11,682 nucleotides of DNA from assembly GCA_002423155.1 (NCBI GenBank), contig DIUV01000009.1, forward strand, positions 19,547 to 31,228, written 5' to 3'. Both the position numbers and the translations under genes were made by a program. Within the stretch, counting starts at the first letter, position 1, and each line of letters opens with the position of its first letter. Positions 1 through 6,238 of the stretch are shown piece by piece. A model generated the notes under the pieces. That model had not been told where the DNA came from. It did no database searches and saw only the letters and a program-made list of their open reading frames with translations. This DNA comes from Alphaproteobacteria bacterium UBA6149 (GTDB lineage: Bacteria; Pseudomonadota; Alphaproteobacteria; Rickettsiales; UBA998).

Positions 1-413
1 GCTACGGGAATTTCGCTTTTATATTTGCCTTTTTTTTCGTCAAAAGCGGGTTCTAAAACTAACAATCCGCTATGTCCACCTGCCAAAACCCGCGCCACTT
101 CGGGGCTGTGGTTAGAAGTTTGCAAACTGGTGGGAGCAATAGGTGCGTCACCAAAAAGGCAAGGCTCGGCAGGTTTTTGCGCCAACAGAAATTTTGCCAA
201 GCGATATGCCATGCTGGCTTTGCCAATTCCGCGTTTTCCACAGAACAAATAACCTCCGGGTAAACTTCCGCGTTGGAAATCACCGAGTAATAATTCTTCT
301 ACTCTTGCGTGCCCAAATATTTTTTGGTTTTGCAACGGCGTATGCGGTTCTATTTCTTCGGGTGCACTCGAGGGGGCAAAATCCAACTCGTCATCATCAA
401 ATAAGGACGCCAT
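1..413 (-). CDS. holB: DNA polymerase III subunit delta' (partial, C-terminus beyond window)
   Basis: Clamp-loader subunit delta' of the replicative DNA polymerase; it helps load the sliding clamp onto primed DNA in the cytoplasm. I translated the reverse strand and found an open frame of 137 codons from ATG at 413 to the window edge, with no stop. An acidic leader (residues 1-25) precedes FGHARVEELLL, then a P-loop-like GKRGIGKAS around residues 61-69, as in the AAA+ fold of this family. The later stretch LEPAFDEKKGKYKSEIPV corresponds to the alphaproteobacterial pattern (V-ER-DEK-K---EI-V). The gene overlaps the end of tmk by 17 bases and has a strong Shine-Dalgarno at 418-424, so the two are likely translated from one mRNA. 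tmk-holB is a common bacterial pair. The C-terminal two thirds is not visible. Confidence 0.88.
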   Translation of the reverse strand, partial: MASLFDDDELDFAPSSAPEEIEPHTPLQNQKIFGHARVEELLLGDFQRGSLPGGYLFCGKRGIGKASMAYRLAKFLLAQKPAEPCLFGDAPIAPTSLQTSNHSPEVARVLAGGHSGLLVLEPAFDEKKGKYKSEIPV

Positions 414-1020
414 AACGCCTCCTTATTTCGGCGCAAATTTGTTGGTGAATAGTTGCTATGTCTTGCTGGGCATCCAGCACCACCACCCGTTGCGGTTCGG
501 CTGCGGCAATATCTAAAAAACCCTGCCGCACTTGCTGGTGAAAATTTATATCCATATTTTCAAAGCGAGTTTCTTGGTTGTTGCGCGCAAATGCGCGTTT
601 TAATCCTGCTTCTACGGGAATGTCACAAACAAAAGTCAGCGCAGGAAAGAAATTGCCGAGGGTGAGATTATGCAACATTGCATAATAATTATCCGCCAAC
701 CCCTTACCCACTCCTTGATAGACACGCGTAGAATCATGGAAACGATCGGATACTATCCATTCGCCGCGCTGCAAAGCAGGCTGAATTTTGCGCTCTACAT
801 GTTGCACGCGCGCCGCTAAAAAAAGCAAAGTTTCGCTAATTACTCCCCAACGACCCGACTCCCCCTCCACCAATAAACGGCGGATTTCTTCTGCACCAAT
901 CTCTCCCCCTGGTTCGCGAGTTAGCTGACACACTAAGCCTGCTTGCTGGAGTTTTTCTGCCAACAATTTTGCCTGTGTGCTCTTGCCACTACCTTCGCCA
1001 CCTTCTAGGGAAATGAACAT
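397..1020 (-). CDS. tmk: Thymidylate kinase (dTMP kinase)
   Basis: Phosphorylates dTMP to dTDP with ATP, an essential cytoplasmic step of dTTP synthesis. At 207 residues it has normal family length. The N-terminus MFISLEGGEGSGKST carries the P-loop (residues 7-15). TREPGG at 34-39 and the DR-containing motif SDRFHDSTRVYQG at 91-103 are both family signatures. The start codon at 1020 gives the standard N-terminus, although no clear Shine-Dalgarno precedes it (upstream is AT-rich). The stop (TGA at 397-399) lies inside the start of holB. Upstream is a 147-bp gap with a palindromic element, so tmk-holB may be read through from dac or have its own weak promoter. Confidence 0.97.
   Translation of the reverse strand: MFISLEGGEGSGKSTQAKLLAEKLQQAGLVCQLTREPGGEIGAEEIRRLLVEGESGRWGVISETLLFLAARVQHVERKIQPALQRGEWIVSDRFHDSTRVYQGVGKGLADNYYAMLHNLTLGNFFPALTFVCDIPVEAGLKRAFARNNQETRFENMDINFHQQVRQGFLDIAAAEPQRVVVLDAQQDIATIHQQICAEIRRRYGVLI
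418..424 (-). promoter_or_regulatory. Strong ribosome binding site for holB inside tmk
   Basis: The reverse strand reads AAGGAGG followed by CGTT and the holB ATG at 413. This near-perfect anti-16S match lies inside the tmk coding sequence, upstream of the tmk stop. It fixes the holB start and suggests holB is efficiently initiated on the tmk mRNA. Confidence 0.75.
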
Positions 1021-1075
1021 TTATTTTAAACTCAAATTATATAAAAATATTATTGTAACTAATGATAAAGTCAGC

Positions 1076-1156
1076 CCCCTTTTTCTCCATCGTCATCATC
1101 GCCTGTATTAAAACTGGATCCCGACTTTCGTCGGGATGACGATGGTGAGAGAGGGG
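1076..1156. repeat. Palindromic (REP-like) element between dac and tmk
   Basis: Two nested inverted repeats. The outer arms 1087-1097 (CCATCGTCATC) and 1135-1145 (GATGACGATGG) are perfect. They extend outward to CCCCT at 1076-1080 and AGGGG at 1152-1156, with one mismatch and two positions that would be G-U pairs in one RNA strand. An inner perfect 8-bp stem with a 4-base loop, ATCCCGAC-TTTC-GTCGGGAT, sits at 1118-1137 and shares three bases with the right outer arm. The core (CTGGATCCCGAC...GTCGGGATGACG) resembles dispersed palindromic repeats found in many proteobacterial genomes. It is transcribed if dac and tmk share an mRNA, where it could stabilise RNA or attenuate transcription. There is no long T-tract directly after the inner stem on either strand, so a classical terminator is less likely. 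Confidence 0.7.
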
Positions 1157-1167
1157 ACAATAAACAA

Positions 1168-2283
1168 CTACATTCCCAATAAATGTTTTAGATTAAACAC
1201 CACCCGACGGAAAAACCCAGCTTTTCCAACTGCTTCTGCGGCAACTAAATCAACCTGCTGCGCACCAATAGTGCCCGGAGTTTGAATGAGCAATCTGCCA
1301 ATCACTGCGCCCTTTTCTATAGGTGATGCTATGGGAGTATCATATTGTAGTTTAAAAATAGTTTTATCACGCCCAACTTTTGGCAAAGTTGCCATTACAT
1401 CCGCAGTTACGGTTGCTGCTATGCTATCTTGCGTGCCATTCCACACGGGAATTTCTACTACTTTACGACCAGCTTTAATAATCGGCAAATTATCATAAGA
1501 AGCAAAACCATAGCGAACTAATGCACCCGCTTCTTCCGCGCGGTCTTTGATACTTTCTAAGCCATTTACCACCGCAATTACACGGCGACCATTTTGCACA
1601 CCTGAAACCGTAATTCCATAACCAGATTGTTCGGTGTGCCCCGTTTTCAGACCATCCACTCCCAGACTTTTATCTAACAATAAATTGCGGTTAAATTGAC
1701 GAATACCATGATAAGTATATTCTTTTTCGGCAAAATATTTGTAATATTCAGGGAAATCATGAATTAAATGATGGGCTAAAGTGGCTAAATCATGGGCACT
1801 GGTCAAATGCGTTTCCTCCGGCCAGCCTGTAGAATTAACGAAATGGGTGTTGGTCATGCCCAATTTTTTGGCTTCTGCATTCATTAACTCGGCGAAACCT
1901 TCTTCGTTGCCGCCTAATTTTTCTGCCACCACCACGCAAGCATCATTGCCAGATTGAATAAGAATTCCGCGGATTAAATCTTCCACCTTCATCTGTCCGC
2001 CAATTTCCACGAAAGTTTTGGAACCTTGCATTTTCCAAGCCGCTTCACTGACCGGGAAACTATCATCAAGTTTTACTTTGCCCGCTTTTAATTCTTTAAA
2101 CAGCAAATAAATCGTCATCATCTTAGTCATGGATGCGGGATGCATTTTTATTTCCGCATCTTTAGAAAGCATGATTGCGCCCGTATTATCATCAATCAAA
2201 AACGCTTGCTTTGCTTTTGTTTCAAAAGCTTGCACAGGATATGCCGCTAACAATGCTGCCAATAATAATATTTTATTTCTCAT
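1168..2283 (-). CDS. D-alanyl-D-alanine carboxypeptidase, PBP5/6 family
   Basis: Removes the terminal D-Ala from peptidoglycan pentapeptides in the periplasm, limiting cross-linking. All three serine-hydrolase motifs of the family are visible in 371 residues: SMTK (Ser51-Lys54, the acylated Ser and general base), SGN (111-113) and KTG (213-215). A signal peptide (MRNKILLLAALLAAYPVQA, cleavage likely after Ala19) exports it. The region after about residue 275 fits the PBP5 C-terminal beta domain. The very C-terminus (RRVVFNLKHLLGM) could form the amphipathic membrane anchor typical of PBP5. The start lies 4 bases after the rlpA stop, with GGAG formed by the last codons of rlpA (2291-2294), which suggests coupled translation. 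The dacA, dacC and dacF names cannot be told apart here. Confidence 0.95.
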   Translation of the reverse strand: MRNKILLLAALLAAYPVQAFETKAKQAFLIDDNTGAIMLSKDAEIKMHPASMTKMMTIYLLFKELKAGKVKLDDSFPVSEAAWKMQGSKTFVEIGGQMKVEDLIRGILIQSGNDACVVVAEKLGGNEEGFAELMNAEAKKLGMTNTHFVNSTGWPEETHLTSAHDLATLAHHLIHDFPEYYKYFAEKEYTYHGIRQFNRNLLLDKSLGVDGLKTGHTEQSGYGITVSGVQNGRRVIAVVNGLESIKDRAEEAGALVRYGFASYDNLPIIKAGRKVVEIPVWNGTQDSIAATVTADVMATLPKVGRDKTIFKLQYDTPIASPIEKGAVIGRLLIQTPGTIGAQQVDLVAAEAVGKAGFFRRVVFNLKHLLGM

Positions 2284-2287
2284 CTAT

Positions 2288-3382
2288 TTACTCCACTATA
2301 ATACGAGCATCATTAATGCCGATTGTTTTGATTTCTTCCAATAATTTTTGTGCGGTTTCAATGCTTAAAGCAGAGGCAGAAACCACTCGGTAAAATTTCA
2401 ACCCATTCACCGTGCTTTCAATTATTTTAACCCCAGCAGTTTTAGAAATATTAGTTATTTTAGTAATCGCAGAAAAACGCTTCTGGGCGTTATTTTTATC
2501 GGTAAATGCACCAGCTTGCACAATATAGTTACCTGTTTTTTTCTGGGCTATTTCTGAAGTAATTTTCTGTTCTGGCTTACTGAGATTATTAGTTTTCTGA
2601 GCAATCATGGGAGCTGCAATTATTTGTTTAGGCAACGTTTCTCCATCAAAATCATCTACAGCCGCAGAAATATGCGATTCTTCCTCATCTATTTGTTTAT
2701 CTATTGTTTGTGCTGGAGCAACTTTAATGGGCTCTAATTCAGATACGCTCATCAAAGATTTGCTGGAAACAACCTCAATAGGTGCCGCTATGCTTTGTGC
2801 ACTCTCACGCTGCGGCGCAAAATCATCGGCAAAAACTTCTTCATTATTATCATTTTTATTATTTTTAGCAAAACTTCTGCCGCCCCAACCTTGTGGACGA
2901 TTTAATCCTAGTTCATCTATATATTTTTCGGTGTCTTCAGATAAATATTGCACCCGCACTTTCGCCACCCCCACGCCGACCAAGCCTAACTGAGTGGCAG
3001 ATTCATGGGATAAATCCAATATCCGCCCCGACTCATAAGGCCCTCTATCATTAACGCGCACAACCACTGATTTTCCATTATCCAAACGAGTAACTTTCAC
3101 CAAAGAGGGCATCGGCAAAGTAGTATGTGCGGCGGTTAGCCCATGTTGATTATATTTTTCTCCACTGGCGGTCATCCGCCCATGAAATCCCGGACCATAC
3201 CAAGAGGCTTGCCCAACCTCATCGTAATTTTCGTCATAATGTGGATAATATTTTTTTCCAGCTATAACATAAGGCTTGCCAATTTTTATGGCAGTGGGCT
3301 TATCCGAACCAGCATAATCAGAGCTACCACATGCGCTCAAAAACAATAATGGCAAGACTAAAACAAACGATTTATTGACCAT
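2288..3382 (-). CDS. rlpA: Septal ring lytic transglycosylase RlpA (lipoprotein, SPOR domain)
   Basis: Outer-membrane lipoprotein expected to cleave denuded (stem-peptide-free) glycan strands at the division septum. From the chosen ATG at 3382 it has 364 residues. A lipoprotein signal ends in the lipobox LSAC with lipidated Cys18. The double-psi beta-barrel domain spans about 55-147 (GQASWYGPGFHGRMTASGE, then RVNDRGPY, where Asp112 is the likely catalytic acid). A low-complexity acidic linker covers about 170-280, and a C-terminal SPOR domain about 285-364 (YIVQAGAFTDKNNAQKRF... FYRVVSA). Longer in-frame starts exist at 3391 and 3418, but GGGAG at 3392-3396 is placed 9 bases before 3382 and abuts the 3391 codon, so 3382 is preferred. 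It overlaps the end of mltB by 11 bases. Confidence 0.95.
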   Translation of the reverse strand: MVNKSFVLVLPLLFLSACGSSDYAGSDKPTAIKIGKPYVIAGKKYYPHYDENYDEVGQASWYGPGFHGRMTASGEKYNQHGLTAAHTTLPMPSLVKVTRLDNGKSVVVRVNDRGPYESGRILDLSHESATQLGLVGVGVAKVRVQYLSEDTEKYIDELGLNRPQGWGGRSFAKNNKNDNNEEVFADDFAPQRESAQSIAAPIEVVSSKSLMSVSELEPIKVAPAQTIDKQIDEEESHISAAVDDFDGETLPKQIIAAPMIAQKTNNLSKPEQKITSEIAQKKTGNYIVQAGAFTDKNNAQKRFSAITKITNISKTAGVKIIESTVNGLKFYRVVSASALSIETAQKLLEEIKTIGINDARIIVE

Positions 3383-4337
3383 AAATAGCATCTCCCAAGC
3401 TACCTGCCGCCACCGCAAAATAGCGAGAACGATTCCATTTCATAAACACATCAAAATTACCCGTAGTCAACCACGTACCCTCATCTGACTTACCCGGAAC
3501 CGTTAATTTTAACAAACCATCCCCTAATTTAGTGGTTGGTTGTAATAATTGTAAATTTTGTTTTTTCCAATTTTCTATTTTGTCTAACCCATATATTTTG
3601 TCTAACCCATCTTTTGGGGGAGTATTTTCTAAAAATCTTACCTTAGAACCCCAACTAAGCTGCCCGTTCCATCCCTCAGATGCTAAATAATTAGCGATAG
3701 AGGCTAAAACATCCGCCTTGTTCTGCCAAATATCTTTTTTGCCATCCCCATCATAATCCACGGCATATTTCAAATAACTCGAAGGCATAAACTGGCATTG
3801 TCCCATTGCCCCAGCCCAAGAACCCCGCATATCTTGCAAAGAAATAACCCCAGATTGCAGTATTTTTAAAGCTGCCAATAATTCACCCCGAAAAAACGCG
3901 GCACGACGCCCCTCATAAGCCAAAGTCGCCAAAGCATGCGGCACTAAGAAATTACCGCTATTACTGCCGTAGTTACTTTCCATTCCCCATAAAGCAATGA
4001 CATAATGCGGCTGCACGTTGAAATTTTCACCAATATTTCTTAAAATACCATTATTTTCTTGATATAGACGCTGCCCCTTTCTTATTTGTATCGGCGCCAG
4101 CATATTATTGAAATATTTTGTAAAAGATAATTTTTCTTCTGGTTGTTTGCGGTCAAGCCTAATCACCTCGGGCAAAGGAGTAAAATCTTGAAAAACCTCA
4201 TTTAATATATTATTAGAAATTCCTTGCGTTTGCGCTTCTTGCTTAAAATCCACAACCCAGCGTTGCAACGCTTCATCTGCCCAAGCAGAACTTGCGGATG
4301 TAAACAATAAAAACAACGCCACCTTAATTCTAAGCAT
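3372..4337 (-). CDS. mltB: Lytic murein transglycosylase, MltB family (GH103)
   Basis: Periplasmic enzyme that cleaves the MurNAc-GlcNAc bond of peptidoglycan to form 1,6-anhydro ends. The 321 residues begin with a signal peptide (MLRIKVALFLLFTSASSAWA, cleavage likely after Ala20). No lipobox Cys is visible, so it is probably soluble, unlike E. coli MltB. Family motifs: YVIALWGMESNYG with catalytic Glu120, GSWAGAMGQCQFMPSSYLKYAVD (about 172-194), and DYDGDGKKDIW, which resembles the calcium-binding loop of the family. It appears to be the first gene of the leftward cluster mltB-rlpA-dac-tmk-holB. AAGGGA lies about 11 bases before its ATG, and a promoter candidate is at 4363-4391. A small in-frame 18-bp duplication (GLDKI twice) lies near the C-terminal third. 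Confidence 0.94.
   Translation of the reverse strand: MLRIKVALFLLFTSASSAWADEALQRWVVDFKQEAQTQGISNNILNEVFQDFTPLPEVIRLDRKQPEEKLSFTKYFNNMLAPIQIRKGQRLYQENNGILRNIGENFNVQPHYVIALWGMESNYGSNSGNFLVPHALATLAYEGRRAAFFRGELLAALKILQSGVISLQDMRGSWAGAMGQCQFMPSSYLKYAVDYDGDGKKDIWQNKADVLASIANYLASEGWNGQLSWGSKVRFLENTPPKDGLDKIYGLDKIENWKKQNLQLLQPTTKLGDGLLKLTVPGKSDEGTWLTTGNFDVFMKWNRSRYFAVAAGSLGDAIYGQ
3392..3396 (-). promoter_or_regulatory. Ribosome binding site that decides the rlpA start
   Basis: GGGAG on the minus strand lies 9 bases before the ATG at 3382 but directly touches the ATG at 3391. Only the 3382 start has workable spacing, and it also puts the lipoprotein signal directly at the N-terminus. Confidence 0.55.
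3577..3610. repeat. In-frame 18-bp duplication inside mltB
   Basis: The 16-base string ATTTTGTCTAACCCAT occurs at 3577-3592 and again at 3595-3610, a period of 18 bases. On the coding strand it gives the doubled peptide GLDKI-Y-GLDKI. The exact match suggests a recent slippage duplication that keeps the frame. Confidence 0.8.
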
Positions 4338-4362
4338 AGAAATTTTTCCCTTTTATCTGTAC

Positions 4363-4391
4363 AATCTATGGTCTTCCAACCAATTTGACAA
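4363..4391 (-). promoter_or_regulatory. Candidate sigma-70 promoter for the mltB cluster
   Basis: On the minus strand TTGTCA (4386-4391) and TAGATT (4363-4368) are separated by exactly 17 bases, matching the -35/-10 consensus at 5/6 and 4/6. The expected transcript start near 4356 leaves a leader of about 20 bases containing AAGGGA before the mltB ATG. The -35 hexamer overlaps a TTGACA on the plus strand (4385-4390) pointing toward the dehydrogenase gene. Confidence 0.45.
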
Positions 4392-4401
4392 GCATAGTTT
4401 T

Positions 4402-5586
4402 ATGATAATATCCCCTCCCGAACTATCCATGCTGCCAACATTGCACCAGCAAGAGGCAAGCTTATGCCGCAGCATTTTCCCTGAAGGAAAATTATTGTTA
4501 GTAAGTGACGATATTACTCATAAAATATTGGGTGAGCGCATTATTTCTAACTTTCATGCGGCGGATATAAAATATTTATCGCTGCAAGAATTGCCCAAGG
4601 CCAATATTGAAAATGTTATAAAAATCCAAGAAAATCTAGCGGATTGTGTGGGTATAATTGCGGTTGGCAGCGGGACAATTAATGATTTATGCAAACTAGC
4701 TGCTTACCGTGCAGACAAGAAATATGTGGTTTTCGCTACAGCCCCTTCAATGAATGGCTACGCTTCTGCCAATGCTTCTATTTCAGCTAATGGGCATAAA
4801 AAAAGCCTGACAGCACGCCCACCCGCGGCAATCTTTTGTGATTTAGAAATCATTGCCGCCGCGCCCAAACGCCTGATTCTCGCTGGCTTGGGCGATAGTG
4901 TCTGCCGTTCAACCGTACAAGCAGATTGCCTGCTTGCACATTTATTACTCAACACTCCTTATCAACCACAAATATTTGATATATTACAACAATATGAAGA
5001 TAATCTATTTATACAAATAGAAGGACTAACCACAGGAAATATCAACGCAATCTCCGCACTTATGGGGACATTATTAGCCTCAGGTCATTGCATGACTATC
5101 GCAGGCAGCAGCCAACCCGCCAGCCAAGGCGAACATATGATAGCTCATTGTATGGAAATGTTATTTACTGATAGCTTGCCAGAAACCTATCACGGGGAAC
5201 AAATTGGCGTAACCAGCTTAGCTTGCGCAGAAATACAACAAAATATTTTGCAAACCAATAGCCTTAACTGGCAAATAGCAGATTTTCCAACCAACCGCTT
5301 CCCTGAAGGATTAAACAACGAATTTCAAAATGAATATAACCAAAAAACCGCACAATATGGCAAATTCATCCGCAACAAACTACGCTTAGAATGGGAAAAT
5401 ATTCGCACAAAAATTCAACCACATTTCAAATCGCCAGCAAGTTTAAAAGAAGTGTTAGAACGCGCAAACGCCCCCACCAACAACCAACAAATTGGCTGGG
5501 ATAGTAGCAAATACAAAACCGCAATCGAACTCGCCGCCTTTACACGTAATAGATTTACGTTTTTGGATTTATGGTGTGGATTGTAA
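4402..5586 (+). CDS. sn-glycerol-1-phosphate dehydrogenase-like protein (AraM/EgsA family)
   Basis: Member of the iron/zinc-containing polyol dehydrogenase superfamily; the closest pattern is AraM/EgsA, which reduces dihydroxyacetone phosphate to sn-glycerol-1-phosphate with NAD(P)H. Over 394 residues it shows GSGTINDLCKLAAY (89-102, nucleotide-binding), ATAPSMNGYASANASI (112-127, a family signature), GLGDSVCRSTVQAD (162-175, metal ligand Asp165), SSQPASQGEHMIAH (236-249) and YHGEQIGV (263-270, metal ligand His264). The other metal His is 245 or 249. The start is uncertain: ATG at 4402 has no clear Shine-Dalgarno, and ATG at 4429 is an alternative. The gene is alone on its strand, divergent from mltB. 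Its physiological product is not shown by the context; no prenyltransferase of an archaeal-type lipid pathway is nearby. Confidence 0.85.
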   Translation: MIISPPELSMLPTLHQQEASLCRSIFPEGKLLLVSDDITHKILGERIISNFHAADIKYLSLQELPKANIENVIKIQENLADCVGIIAVGSGTINDLCKLAAYRADKKYVVFATAPSMNGYASANASISANGHKKSLTARPPAAIFCDLEIIAAAPKRLILAGLGDSVCRSTVQADCLLAHLLLNTPYQPQIFDILQQYEDNLFIQIEGLTTGNINAISALMGTLLASGHCMTIAGSSQPASQGEHMIAHCMEMLFTDSLPETYHGEQIGVTSLACAEIQQNILQTNSLNWQIADFPTNRFPEGLNNEFQNEYNQKTAQYGKFIRNKLRLEWENIRTKIQPHFKSPASLKEVLERANAPTNNQQIGWDSSKYKTAIELAAFTRNRFTFLDLWCGL

Positions 5587-5589
5587 ATA

Positions 5590-5614
5590 TGGATACCAGC
5601 CTACGATTGCTGGG
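5590..5614. other. Small hairpin after the dehydrogenase gene, possibly a REP-like remnant
   Basis: CCAGC at 5596-5600 and GCTGG at 5609-5613 can form a 5-bp stem with an 8-base loop a few bases after the stop codon, followed by GTTT. It could be a weak terminator. Its left side (TGGATACCAGC) resembles the TGGATCCCGAC of the palindromic element at 1076-1156, so it may be a remnant of the same repeat type. Confidence 0.3.
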
Positions 5615-5680
5615 TTTGCATCAAATATCTGAATTATTGCACAGAACACAATAAAAACACTTTAAAAATGTATTTTATGA

Positions 5681-5710
5681 TTGCAATTTATTATTAAATG
5701 CGGCAATAAT
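5681..5710 (+). promoter_or_regulatory. Candidate promoter of the toxin-antitoxin operon
   Basis: TTGCAA at 5681-5686 and AATAAT at 5705-5710 are separated by 18 bases. The imperfect inverted repeat 5683-5701 (GCAATTTA...TAAATGC) covers the spacer and could be an operator. Transcription from here would start near 5717 and include the three tandem repeats in a leader of about 60 bases. The rest of the 192-bp gap (5587-5778) shows nothing else except the small hairpin at its left end. Confidence 0.33.
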
Positions 5711-5722
5711 TTATTACTTATT

Positions 5723-5770
5723 CCAAAAAGTACTGGAGCCAAAAAGTACTGGAGCCAAAAGATACTGGAG
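5723..5770 (+). repeat. Three 16-bp tandem repeats carrying the antitoxin Shine-Dalgarno
   Basis: CCAAAAAGTACTGGAG occurs at 5723-5738 and 5739-5754. A third copy at 5755-5770 differs only by AG changed to GA. Each unit ends in GGAG; the last GGAG (5767-5770) is the Shine-Dalgarno, 8 bases before the ATG at 5779. The first two copies also hold the palindrome AGTACT. The array may be an operator for the antitoxin, a set of alternative ribosome landing sites, or plain slippage. Confidence 0.85.
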
Positions 5771-5778
5771 ATATTCCT

Positions 5779-6237
5779 ATGAATAGTAAAACTATAGACC
5801 ACAACACCCTATCCCGTTTGGTTGAAATTGGAGCAGTTCATGCAGCCCATGTTGTTGGGCAAACTGGCGGTTGGGTATTATCAGTAAGATATGGAATGTC
5901 TGATACCTTCCTTGCAGCGCAACGTAGCAGAAAATTACGCCTATTTCGCAAGTTGGAAACGATTATGATTTACCTAAAAAAATTAGGCATTAGCAATTTT
6001 AATGTTGATGCCAGTGCTTACGATGCAAAAACTGATCGCAAACGCCCCGACCGTGCCGAATCACTTAAGCGAGTACATGAAGCAGCGGAGCATGACGCTT
6101 GGTTTTGTGAGCAGGTGGAACAAGCTATTATTGAAGCTGATGCACCAAATGCGGTTTTCATTCCTCATGATGTGGTTATGGGCAATCTTAAAGCTAGGCT
6201 GGATAAAATAGCCAATCAAGTAGGCAAAGAAGGCTGA
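5779..6237 (+). CDS. Antitoxin of a type II toxin-antitoxin module, ParC partition-associated-like
   Basis: Probable partner that neutralises the toxin encoded directly downstream. At 152 residues it is longer than the usual ParD/RelB antitoxin (about 80). From memory of the family, the N-terminal half (VEIGAVHAAHVVGQTGGW, VRYGMSDTFLAAQRSRKLRLFRKLET, YLKKLGISNFNVDASAYD) matches proteins annotated as 'ParC family partition-associated', often found on plasmids and integrative elements. The C-terminal part (HEAAEHDAWFCEQVEQAIIEAD... FIPHDVVMGNLKARL, about 107-145) fits the toxin-binding tail of RelB/ParD-like antitoxins (hDaWFr-qV--al-----ipHdeVm). Start supported by GGAG at 5767-5770. The stop lies one base before the toxin start. 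DNA binding is inferred, not visible as a clear helix-turn-helix or ribbon-helix-helix motif. Confidence 0.8.
   Translation: MNSKTIDHNTLSRLVEIGAVHAAHVVGQTGGWVLSVRYGMSDTFLAAQRSRKLRLFRKLETIMIYLKKLGISNFNVDASAYDAKTDRKRPDRAESLKRVHEAAEHDAWFCEQVEQAIIEADAPNAVFIPHDVVMGNLKARLDKIANQVGKEG
6228..6233 (+). promoter_or_regulatory. Ribosome binding site for the toxin inside the antitoxin gene
   Basis: AGAAGG lies in the last codons of the antitoxin gene, 5 bases before the TTG at 6239. It supports TTG as the toxin start, because no other start codon exists between the upstream in-frame stop (TAG at 6221-6223) and the conserved part of the protein. Confidence 0.55.
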
Positions 6238-6238
6238 T

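Noticed and set aside
1118..1137. Rho-independent terminator for dac
   Set aside because: The stem-loop is convincing but is not followed by a T-tract on either strand, and the larger palindrome around it fits a REP-like element better.
2607..2993. Plus-strand open frame of 128 codons
   Set aside because: It lies opposite the linker of rlpA, shows no recognisable motif and has no ribosome binding site; a reverse-strand shadow.
5587..5722. Small RNA or tRNA gene in the gap before the toxin-antitoxin module
   Set aside because: I found no cloverleaf, no GTTCGA-type arm and no strong terminator; only AT-rich sequence, one weak hairpin and a possible promoter.
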